The position numbers and the translations under genes are program-made. From NCBI GenBank assembly GCA_947172415.1, contig OX359189.1:3610501-3674500 (forward strand): DNA of 64,000 bases, read 5' to 3'. Positions 12,149-21,690 of this stretch are shown here, piece after piece (the first letter of the stretch is position 1; each line of letters opens with the position of its first letter). The notes below the pieces were generated by a model. It was not told the origin of the DNA and did not search any database. It worked only from the letters and a program-made list of their open reading frames with translations. This DNA comes from Chondrosia reniformis. Lineage: Eukaryota; Porifera; Demospongiae; Chondrillida; Chondrillidae.

Positions 12149-13029
12149 AGAAGTTTAACACTCTGTTACATACGAATGTACATACTAAGTGTGGACGTAG
12201 TCCAAATACTCGTGGGGGGAGGGGGTAAGCTGTTGTTCTACTTTCAAAATGTGGGAGGCTGTGCCCCCCACCCTCTTACTTTCACCACATATAGCTATAC
12301 TAGAACATGCATACGGTCTAAAAAATAAACTTCTGCCTCTTGTTATTCTGAGTATACCATGTAATAAGTGTACTTATATACTCAATTGATTTGTTCATGA
12401 CGCCATTGATTTTGACCGATTAAAATAAAATGGCTCCCAGCTAGTAAGCTCCCCAATGACGGATTCGATAACTACCGTGGCAATTACCCAGTAAAGAAAA
12501 ACGGTGTCATGCAAAGTTGACTGGTCGTTTAAAAAGTGATTTGAGCCAATTTTCCTTTCGATAGCAATTTTGTTAAGGGTGAAAGGCCTGGAAACGTAGG
12601 TCGCATATATTTGCTGATGTCACTGTCGCAGTGTAAGCTATGCTGAAGGCATTCCTACGGAAGGCAGCGTTAGGTAGCGCAGTTTGTGTAACATGAGAAT
12701 GTAGCTAGACATAGCTCGCACGGCGAGCAACAGTCTGTTGAAGCTTGTTACCCGTGGCCTAAAATATGAAAATTGTTACCCAAAGAAGCAACGCCATCTT
12801 GTAAAAGGTCAGTTTGCTCTACGTTCTGCTTTGCACAGGAAGTACTGAATCAGGAAACTCATTCATTACATTCGCTCGTAATTAGAGCATTAGCAACACT
12901 ATTTAGATATGTATATATATACATTTTAAAACAATTACTATATTTTGTTTCAATATTACTTCCGGTTTGTTATGCTCATCTAATATATAAAATGATTGTT
13001 CAAATAACTCCTCATCTCATCATTTGACT
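12149..13029. other. Upstream region of gene A, no firm gene
   Basis: The region is less AT-rich in places (12,390-12,760), which could fit a promoter for gene A. On the plus strand at about 12,641 a short ORF starts MLKAFLRKAALG, resembling a mitochondrial presequence, followed by a possible donor (GTAGCG). No continuing exon was found. The 84-aa plus ORF at 12,773-13,027 has no recognisable motif. Confidence 0.35.
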
Positions 13030-13335
13030 CTAGATTTTACCCCACCCACTCATGTCTCCTGAAAAGCACAATGAGTAAAATGGTGGAACCAGAGTCCACT
13101 TGATTGGAACCAGAGTCCCCCTTAGCCACTCAAAGAGATGGCCGAGTCATGCACAGCTCTTTTGTCCTTATTAGGACTCATCAGTATGGCATATAATGGA
13201 CGTTTTTCTTTAGGAGACCTGGCTGGATGGAGTAAGAATCCGGAATGAAACGATGAGACATCATAGCTTTAAGATCTGATTCAGATCCCCCATCATCAGT
13301 TTTTCAATTCTTTATATGCAAATACAAATGACGGC
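13030..13335. repeat. Foldback element, copy 2, right arm damaged
   Basis: This copy aligns in the same orientation with 147-475, sharing the left arm, the centre (TTAGCCACTCAAAGAGATGG) and the right flank (TAGCTTTAAGATC). Most of the right arm is missing, so the fold is incomplete. The centre at about 13,150-13,200, read on the minus strand, keeps CTGATGAGTCC, a TAATAA loop, GGAC and then AAAAG, a better stem II than copy 1. Confidence 0.75.
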
Positions 13336-14025
13336 TTACGGGAAGCTTAAATAAACTAAGCTATCCTATAAATTGGAGGGCACAAAAGCATTCAGAATCG
13401 TTAGGATTACGATTATATATAATATCATCAAAGCGGCCAAGTAATTCGAGCGAGGGGTCGGGACTCGAATTAATTGTGTTGTCAAGTGAGCATTGAACAC
13501 CTAGATACATGATGGAAGGATATCTATATCAATAAAGCATAATTGAGGTTATTAGTGGAAAGCCCTTCCAGTCTACCATCTACAGCATCTACTTGCAATA
13601 TGAAAAGGCAGCCAAACAGCTTTCCTTGTATACAACAAGACATACCAAGTTTTTTCCCTGTGAATTTGAGGCCTTTAACTCGCTGAGTTTCATCAGAAAC
13701 CTTTCAGTTCCCCTTATCGGTTTCGCTAACAAAGAGAATACGATTAGGACGTTTAACAATCAGCCATTATCAATTGAAGTAGAAAACACCCAAAAACATA
13801 TCAAACCAAGAAGTTATTCAAATATAAGACAAGTACCTTTATTTCTTCCTCTCTTCACTGAATGTTTAGGCATTGTTTTGACTTGTGCACAACTTTATCA
13901 AGCATTGATACAGACAGCTAAGATAGCAACTTCTTCTCACATACCTATTGCGTAATGTATAATTGCTTGAAATGCTGTTTTATAATATGTATAAACGTAA
14001 GCACCTCGGCAACCGACAAAATGGC
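13336..14025. other. Left flank of the 7.6-kb element
   Basis: A 120-aa plus ORF at 13,593-13,955 has no motif I recognise and is not clearly bounded by splice sites. The last 15 bases (14,020-14,034, AATGGCTAGTCGAAC) also occur at the right end of the 7.6-kb element (21,633-21,647). Confidence 0.35.
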
Positions 14026-14038
14026 TAGTCGAACACAA

Positions 14039-14096
14039 GCCATTAGAGAGAGGAAGTTAGCATCTTACGTAATACTAATAAAAATGGCCGATATAT
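14039..14096 (+). repeat. Left terminal inverted repeat (58 bp)
   Basis: It begins GCCATTAGAGAGAGG and ends GGCCGATATAT. It matches the reverse complement of 21,581-21,638 with a single A/T difference. Confidence 0.9.
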
Positions 14097-14119
14097 AAGT
14101 GAGCATGTATATATATGTA

Positions 14120-16612
14120 ATGTAGATACCGTAGACGTTGTAGAATTGGTAGATTCTGTAGATACTGTAGATGTTGTAGAATTGGTAGATACTGTAGATA
14201 CTGTAGATGTTGTAGAATTGGTAGATACTGTAGATACTGTAGATGTTGTAGAAATGGTAGATTCTGTAGATACTGTAGAATTTGTAGAACTGGTAGATAC
14301 TGTAGATTTGGTAGATACTGTAGATGTTGTAGAATTGGTAGATTCTGTAGATGTTGTAGAATTGGTAGATTCTGTAGATACTGTAGATGTTGTAGAATTG
14401 GTAGATACTTTAGATTCGGTAGATACTGTAGATGTTGTAGATTCGGTAGATGCTGTAGATGTTGTAGAATTTGTAGATACTGTAGAATTTGTAGAATTGG
14501 TAGATACTGTAGATGTTGTAGAATTGGTAGATACTGTAGATGTTGTAGAATTGGTAGATGTTGTAGAATTGGTAGATACTGTAGATTCGGTAGATACTGT
14601 AGATGTTGTAGAATTGGTAGATACTGTAGATGTTGTAGAATTGGTAGATGTTGTAGAATTGGTAGATACTGTAGATTTGGTAGATACTGTAGATGTTGTA
14701 GAATTGGTAGATACTGTAGATGTTGTAGATTCGGTAGATACTGTAGATTTGGTAGATACTGTAGATGTTGTAGAATTGGTAGATACTGTAGATGTTGTAG
14801 AATTGGTAGATGTTGTAGAATTGGTAGATACTGTAGATACTGTAGATGTTGTAGAATTGGTAGATACTGTAGATACTGTAGATGTTGTAGAAATGGTAGA
14901 TTCTGTAGATACTGTAGAATTTGTAGAACTGGTAGATACTGTAGATTTGGTAGATACTGTAGATGTTGTAGAATTGGTAGATTCTGTAGATGTTGTAGAA
15001 TTGGTAGATTCTGTAGATACTGTAGATGTTGTAGAATTGGTAGATACTTTAGATTCGGTAGATACTGTAGATGTTGTAGATTCGGTAGATACTGTAGATT
15101 CGGTAGATACTGTAGATGTTGTAGAATTGGTAGATACTGTAGATGTTGTAGAATTGGTAGATACTGTAGATGTTGTAGAATTGGTAGATACTGTAGATGT
15201 TGTAGATTCGGTAGATACTGTAGATTCGGTAGATACTGTAGATGTTGTAGAATTGGTAGATACTGTAGATGTTGTAGAATTGGTAGATGTTGTAGAATTG
15301 GTAGATACTGTAGATGTTGTAGAATTGGTAGATGTTGTAGAATTGGTAGATACTGTAGATTTGGTAGATACTGTAGATGTTGTAGAATTGGTAGATACTG
15401 TAGATGTTGTAGAATTGGTAGATACTGTAGATTCGGTAGATACTGTAGATGCTGTAGATGTTGTAGAATTGGTAGATACTGTAGATTCGGTAGATACTGT
15501 AGATGTTGTAGATTCGGTAGATGCTGTAGATGTTGTAGAATTGGTAGATACTGTAGATACTGTAGAATTTGTAGAATTGGTAGATACTGTAGATGTTGTA
15601 GAATTGGTAGATACTGTAGATACTGTAGAATTTGTAGAATTGGTAGATACTGTAGATGTTGTAGAAATGGTAGATTCTGTAGATACTGTAGAATTTGTAG
15701 AACTGGTAGATACTGTAGATTTGGTAGATACTGTAGATACTGTAGATGCTGTAGAATTGGTAGATACTGTAGATGTTGTAGAATTGGTAGATTCTGTAGA
15801 TACTGTAGATGTTGTAGAATTGGTAGATACTTTAGATTCGGTAGATACTGTAGATACTGTAGATGTTGTAGATTTGGTAGATGTTGTAGATTCGGTAGAT
15901 GCTGTAGAATTGGTAGATGATGTAGATGTTGTAGAATTGATAGATACTGTAGAATTGGTAGATACTGTAGATGTTGTAGAATTGGTAGATGTTGTAGAAT
16001 TGGTAGATACTGTAGATTCGGTAGATACTGTAGATTTGGTAGATACTGTAGATGTTGTAGAATTGGTAGATTCTGTAGATACTGTAGATGTTGTAGAATT
16101 GGTAGATACTTTAGATTCGGTAGATACTGTAGATACTGTAGATGTTGTAGATTTGGTAGATGTTGTAGATTCGGTAGATGCTGTAGAATTGGTAGATGAT
16201 GTAGATGTTGTAGAATTAATAGATACTGTAGAATTGGTAGATACTGTAGATGTTGTAGAATTGGTAGATGTTGTAGAATTGGTAGATACTGTAGATTCGG
16301 TAGATACTGTAGATTTGGTAGATACTGTAGATGTTGTAGAATTGGTAGATTCTGTAGATACTGTAGAATTTGTAGAATTGGTAGATACTGTAGATTTGGT
16401 AGATACTGTAGATGTTGTAGAATTGGTAGATTCTGTAGATACTGTAGAATTTGTAGAATTGGTAGATACTGTAGATTTGGTAGATACTGTAGATATTGTA
16501 GAATTGGTAGATACTGTAGATTCGGTAGATACTGTAGATTGTTGTAGAATTGGTAGATACTGTAGATACTGTAGATACTGTAGATACTGTATAGATTTGG
16601 TAGGTACTGTAG
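14120..16612 (+). repeat. Left 9-bp tandem array (GTAGATNNN)
   Basis: About 2.5 kb is built from 9-mers such as GTAGATACT, GTAGATGTT, GTAGAATTG and GTAGATTCG in varying order. Because the unit is a multiple of three and rarely makes a stop, the whole array is open and translates as VDTVDVVELVD-like repeats for over 800 codons. I regard that ORF as a by-product. Longer blocks of the same order recur (for example 14,190-14,430 resembles 14,820-15,060), indicating local duplication. Confidence 0.95.
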
Positions 16613-16686
16613 ATTATTTTATTTCTGGCTTTAAACACTGTGCAAGCACACACACACATTTACACATGGACTTTACTGGGCATGAG

Positions 16687-16780
16687 GTACGCTGCACTGA
16701 TGAGGACCCAATAAGGCCGAAACAGTGTGATACATGCATGCATATTCTTCCAAGCATATATCACACTGTCTGCAGCTCCT
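16687..16780 (+). ncRNA. Type I hammerhead ribozyme motif
   Basis: All conserved parts are present in order. Stem I 5' strand is GCTGCA (16,691-16,696), then CTGATGA (16,697-16,703). Stem II follows (GGACC, loop, GGCC), then GAAA (16,719-16,722). Stem III has a 5' strand from 16,722 pairing with 16,759-16,769 (10-11 bp, plus an extra ATGC/GCAT pairing). The cleavage triplet GTC ends at 16,770, and the stem I 3' strand TGCAGC (16,771-16,776) pairs perfectly. Cleavage is predicted after 16,770. The open stem is I, so it is type I, the kind known from Penelope-like elements and metazoan retrozymes. No retrozyme tandem or Penelope RT is visible here. It lies at the inner edge of the left array. 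Activity is untested. Confidence 0.85.
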
Positions 16781-17270
16781 GTTTGTTCCATAAGTTGCAC
16801 TGACAATATGATGTATAGCAAAGCAGGAATTAGGTGACCAACACAAATGCATGTGGTCTGCCATTTAGTATAGTTAAATGGGAAATTGGGGGAAGACATA
16901 CGACACATGCATATGGGGTATACCCCAACAATTGGGTGATCTGTTTCATGACTGTGTATGTATATAGTGAGAAAAAACAACAGTTCTTAGCTGTTCAATG
17001 GTTAGGAAAATATCATTGCTATGTAGAATCAAGGATGTCAACCTTGATCTCTCTGAATACAGGGTTCTTGTTTACATTGTGTTGCCACCTCTCCAAAATT
17101 ATGCATTAAATAGTAAAATGCATAATTATTATGATACATACGTTGTGCCATTGATTACAGTGGATCGTACCCTGAATGTAAGAAAATTTTTATTACTGCA
17201 AGTCAGTATATAGGCACAGATAAAATGACTAATAATGAGTTCAAAAAATATCTAATTGTATAGTACTGTA
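16781..17270. other. Stretch between ribozyme and PHD ORF
   Basis: ORFs of 91 and 71 aa (16,834-17,109 and 16,998-17,213) have no recognisable motif. It probably holds the 3' flank of the minus-strand PHD gene. Confidence 0.4.
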
Positions 17271-17684
17271 CTAGTTTGTCTTTGTTAATTCTTCCATGCA
17301 TACCCTACATGTATATGAAGCATGTGTGTCTGACTCTGTAATTTCAGCACATGACTGATGAAACCAGCTGTCACATCTGTTGCACTGTATCCACCTTACA
17401 TTGTTGCTTTCAGTGGAACTGGTTGCTGGATCATCTTCTTCATAGCAGCATGCACATACACTAGGGGTGACACTATCCAGAACACCTGTAATTGCTTCTG
17501 CCTCATCACAAGTTGGTTTGACCAATTGGATTCCTGCAACTTTGGCCTTTTTTCTTGTAGACTGGAATCTATATTGAGTTTGTAAATTAACATTGGGAGC
17601 AAAACGTTTCCTTGTCTGAATACGATTTGGTTCCTGACTATCCAATACCTGAAAAGAAAGTGCGGCCACTGTTAAATGTTTCAT
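17271..17684 (-). CDS. PHD-finger protein of the 7.6-kb element
   Basis: A minus-strand ORF of 137 codons starts with ATG at 17,684 and ends in a PHD finger. Its ligands read CACC, then IQCNRCDSWFHQSC, then CRVC, which fits the C4-H-C3 pattern. PHD fingers usually read histone H3 tails and so act in the nucleus. The N-terminal part is basic (IQTRKRF, RKKAKVAG). A splice acceptor (TTTTCAG) lies just inside the ORF at about 17,652, so it may instead be the last exon of a longer gene. It is divergent from the NTPase gene with a gap of about 118 bp, suggesting a shared promoter. Confidence 0.65.
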   Translation of the reverse strand: MKHLTVAALSFQVLDSQEPNRIQTRKRFAPNVNLQTQYRFQSTRKKAKVAGIQLVKPTCDEAEAITGVLDSVTPSVCACCYEEDDPATSSTESNNVRWIQCNRCDSWFHQSCAEITESDTHASYTCRVCMEELTKTN

Positions 17685-17801
17685 TACACTAGACAAGACC
17701 CTGTTGTTAGTGCATGTCTGAACCTTTTCCTTGATGTAGGTGAGTCTCTCAATGCACCTGCTTTGATGAGAAAGTGAATTTCTTTCAGGGGTTAGGCACT
17801 A

Positions 17802-19925
17802 ATGGACTGCACCGGACACAATGCCTGTGCAGCTCTGATAGCTGTAGCAGCAGGTGCACTCACGCTGCATTACGAAACTATTAGGGAGGTACTATCCAAC
17901 TTTCCAGTTCCTGTATTCTATGGCCCACCAGGTACAGGAAAGACTACAACTTTAAGATGTGTGATGGCTACACTAGGTGCTTCACAACACATATACAGTA
18001 AAGTGACAAGTGCTTCAATACGCACTACACTGTCACAGTCCAGTGTCCCCGTAGGAATTGATGACCCCAGCTCAAAGGAGGAGATTGAGGAGATTGTGGT
18101 GCAGCTCTACAATGGCGAAGCAGTATCCACTGTCACTCATGGAATGCAAATCCCCAAGGCAGGGTTAATTTTGACAAGCAATTTTCCCCTAAATTCTTCT
18201 CCAAGGTGTGTTATATTACCATGCAGTCCATCAATCATCTGGTAATCACACGTATGTGTATTGAATATGTAGGATAAGAAATATAAGATGGTATATAAAC
18301 TTTTGATGAACTTAATGATAATATGCACCATACCTATATATATATATACTGTCATTGTTCATTTTCTATATACATATATATACACCTCAATGTACATGCA
18401 GGAGTGCTACAAGATGTCTCTTGATACCGTTTGATGCACCTTCCATATCAGCCAAGATAACCAGGCATTTCAAGCTCAGCCAGTGTCAGCCTCAAGCATC
18501 GGGAGGCCTTGCATATTTAATTAGCCTTGGGACATTATTTCAAGAAGAAGGAATGCAACAAATGGACAACAGTATAATTCCTGAGTTAGAAAGTGTTTTC
18601 CCGGTTGAATGCTTCCACAGAATCCTGCCTCAGTATGCAGCACTGAAGTGGTTCTGTGATAAGGTATGTAATTTACCTATATATGCTACATGATGAACAT
18701 ATTGAATATAATATATGTATATGTACATATGTATGCATGCATATGGATGCATGCTTAAGTATATCTTTGTATATATACATGTAATACATTAATTACAGAT
18801 TGTGGAGGACCTACAATTGTCACAATATAAGGAGGAGGTAGACCAATTCTTTGCCACAAAAATTGCAAATACGATACAACTGTATCAAATGGAACCAACG
18901 TTAACACCAGTAATAAGTGAATGCCAAATGCCAATGGACACCGGCCACAACTACATAGAGCAGTATGCACAAGAAGTGCTACTATGGACAGGAACCCGAT
19001 CAAGGAGTGAAATTTTGCAATGCCTGAAATTTCAGCCCAAGACTAATCAATTTATGTTTGTTTCAACTGAAATACCAGTCGATCCTACAACGGTAGCAAT
19101 GTTACAGAAGGCTGCTGATCCTAAGAGAAATAATCCCCTTTGTTTTAAAGGAACTGGGCGACAATTCCTCTCAAGAAAAGCAGCCATGAAGATCCCTCCT
19201 GTTACTGAGGTGAATTTATATTCTTTATAGTAATGCCATGTGTACATACAAATACAAATATATAGTTACTGTATATAGTTTTCACTATACTGGTATATAT
19301 AGCATCAATTATATAGCATTTGTGTTTTATAGGCCCAAAGGTAGCTATTTATTTTTAGTAGTGACATTAAAATTTGTCATCTTCAATACTTTAGATTGGA
19401 ACAGGGAAGCCCGAGTGCACCACAAAAAAGAGGTGCATAGTGGTGCATAAGTCATGTCTCGGTGATGAGCTTGCAGAAGCATTGCAATCAGGTTGGCAGC
19501 TTAATAGCAGATAAACGTATAGGTATATATATGGGACACTTATTAAATAATTTTGTATTTTGCAATTCAGTTTGCTCAGCTCCCAAAGCATCAGCTGCAA
19601 AAGATAAAAACAAGGACACAGTAGGGAATACTGACATGAACAAGGACACTGTAGGGAATACTGACGTGAACAAGGACACAGTAGGGAATACTGACGTGAA
19701 CAAGGACACAGTAGGGAATACTGATGTGGACACAATCTCCAAAAGAAAAAGAAAGTTAACACGAAAAAATATAAGTATGTACATATTATTACATGTATAT
19801 GCTACAACATGTGATTTAAATGCATATTTATATTAGTAGAATTTACTGCAAAGCGAACAAGAAGCAAGATTAAAGTGGCAGAATTCAGTAAAGAACTTTG
19901 CTTTGGAGATACAATTCTAAAGTAA
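17802..19925 (+). CDS. P-loop NTPase (SF3/DUF927-like), six exons
   Basis: The exons 17,802-18,205, 18,402-18,663, 18,799-19,209, 19,395-19,491, 19,571-19,774 and 19,837-19,925 join in phase to an open 488-codon frame ending in TAA. Near the N-terminus is a Walker A motif, GPPGTGKTTT (residues 41-50). A Walker B-like VGIDDP follows, then LILTSNFPLN and, across the intron, RCLLIPF. That order (P-loop, acidic motif, Asn sensor, Arg before a hydrophobic-Pro-Phe) resembles SF3-type or DUF927-type helicases, which unwind DNA. The C-terminal half is unrecognised. Exon 5 has a coding 30-bp minisatellite and a basic KRKRKLTRK tract. The start is uncertain because an acceptor (GGTTAG) just before 17,802 would allow upstream exons. 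There are no disabling mutations in the joined frame. Confidence 0.75.
19608..19730 (+). repeat. 30-bp coding minisatellite in NTPase exon 5
   Basis: About four copies of a 30-bp unit encode the decapeptide NKDTVGNTDV. Copies differ by a few substitutions (for example Met/Val at one position), so the reading frame is preserved. Confidence 0.9.
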
Positions 19926-20205
19926 AATTTGACTTTTTTCTTTATTTATTTATGTAATAACTTTTAAATTTAGTGTTCATTAATTCTTTTATTACAAAAT
20001 ATATATAACCATAATAATAATCATAAAATATTCTTTTATTATATAGCATGTTTTTAATTACATTTATATGAAATTCTAAAATACAATTACACTTTATAGG
20101 GTCCCGCATAATCTCATTACAATATTATATAAATTAAATATTACAATATATGTGCAGATCTATAGAGTCACTCATCAAAAGTACATGCATGCATCAAGTT
20201 TTCTA
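19926..20205. other. 3' flank of the NTPase gene
   Basis: The stretch is very AT-rich, with several AATAAT/AATAAA-like words after the stop codon that could serve for polyadenylation. No gene is seen. Confidence 0.4.
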
Positions 20206-21580
20206 CCAATTCTACAACATCTACATTATCTACCGAATCTACAACATCTACATTATCTACTAATTCTACAGCATCTACCGAATCTACAGTATCTACCGAA
20301 TCTACAACATCTACCGAATCTACCAATTCTACAACATCTACCGAATCTACAGTATCTACCAATTCTACAACATCTACCGAATCTACAGTATCTACCAATT
20401 CTACAACATCTACCGAATCTACAGTATCTACCAATTCTACAACATCTACCGAATCTACCAATTCTACAGCATTTACCGAATCTACAGTATCGACCAATTC
20501 TACAACATCTACATTATCTACCAATTCTACAGCATCTACCGAATCTACAGTATCTACCAATTCTACAACATCTACAGTATCTACCAATTCTACAGCATCT
20601 ACCGAATCTACAGTATCTACCAATTCTACAGCATCTACCGAATCTACAGTATCTACCAATTCTACAACATCTACAGTATCTACCAAATCTACAACATCTA
20701 CAGTATCTACCAATTCTACAACATCTACAGTATCTACCAGTTCTACAACTTCTACAGTATTTACCAATTCTACAGTATCTACCATTTCTACAACATCTAC
20801 AGTATCTACCAATTCTACAGCATCTACCGAATCTACAGTATCTACCAATTCTACAACATCTACAGTATCTACCAATTCTACAACATCTACAGTATCTACC
20901 AAATCTACAACATCTACAGTATCTACCAAATCTACAACATCTACCAAATCTACAACATCTACAGTATCTACCAATTCTACAACATCTACAGTATTTACCA
21001 ATTCTACAAATTCTACAGTATCTACCAATTCTACAACATCTACAGTATCTACCAATTCTACAGCATCTACCGAATCTACAAAATCTACAGTATCTACCAA
21101 TTCTACAGCATCTACCGAATCTACAGTATCTACCAATTCTACAACATCTACAGTATCTACCAATTCTACAGCATCTACCGAATCTACAGTATCTACCAAT
21201 TCTACATCTACAACATCTACATTATCTATTGAATCTACAGTATCTACATTATCTACCAATTCTACAGCATCTACCGAATCTACAAAATCTACAGTATCTA
21301 CCAATTCTACAGCATCTACCAAATCTACAGTATCTACCAAATCTACAGCATCTACCGAATCTACAGTATCTACCAATTCTACAACATCTACAGTATCTAC
21401 CAATTCTACAGTATCTACCAATTCTACAACATCTACAACATCTACCAATTCTACAGCATCTACCGAATCTACCGAATTGACAGTATCTACCAATTCTAAA
21501 ACATCTACCGAATCTACAGTATCTACCAAATCTACAACATCTATGTAGTATCTACCGAATCTACAGCATCCATTATCTAC
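20206..21580 (-). repeat. Right 9-bp tandem array, inverted relative to the left
   Basis: The same GTAGATNNN nonamers occur on the minus strand (read as ATCTAC on plus) over about 1.4 kb. Both strands are open for over 440 codons, again a by-product of the repeat unit. The inversion makes the two arrays part of the long complex ends of the element. Confidence 0.95.
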
Positions 21581-21638
21581 ATATATCGGCCATTTTTAAT
21601 AGTATTACGTAAGATGCTAACTTCCTCTCTCTAATGGC
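21581..21638 (-). repeat. Right terminal inverted repeat (58 bp)
   Basis: Reverse complement of 14,039-14,096 with one mismatch. It is followed at once by TAGTCGAAC, the possible target duplication. Confidence 0.9.
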
Positions 21639-21690
21639 TAGTCGAACCCGACGTTAGCGTAAGGACTTGCCTGAAGTGATCGTTGCAACG

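Larger units (their letters stand above)
14039..21638. mobile_element. 7.6-kb terminal-inverted-repeat element with NTPase and PHD genes, type unknown
   Basis: The ends are 58-bp inverted repeats (14,039-14,096 and 21,581-21,638) with one mismatch. Inside each end lies an array of a 9-bp unit, in opposite orientation on the two sides (14,120-16,612 and 20,206-21,580). The core (16.6-20.2 kb) holds a hammerhead ribozyme motif, a minus-strand PHD ORF and a plus-strand P-loop NTPase gene of six exons. The nonamer TAGTCGAAC occurs directly after the right end (21,639-21,647) and four bases outside the left end (14,026-14,034), so it may be a target duplication. No DDE, HUH or tyrosine-recombinase domain is recognised. 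It could be a new DNA-transposon type, a derivative mobilised in trans, or a composite. The right end is 53 bp from the start codon of the next gene. Confidence 0.65.

Noticed and set aside
12641..12700. Short ORF starting MLKAFLRKAALG, like a mitochondrial presequence
   Set aside because: Only about 12 to 18 codons and no continuing exon found; noted but not called as a gene.
14146..16803. 885-codon ORF of VDTVDVVELVD-like repeats, and similar ORFs at 20,152-21,529 on both strands
   Set aside because: The 9-bp unit keeps any frame open, both strands are open in the right array, and there is no codon or domain signal. Treated as repeat DNA.
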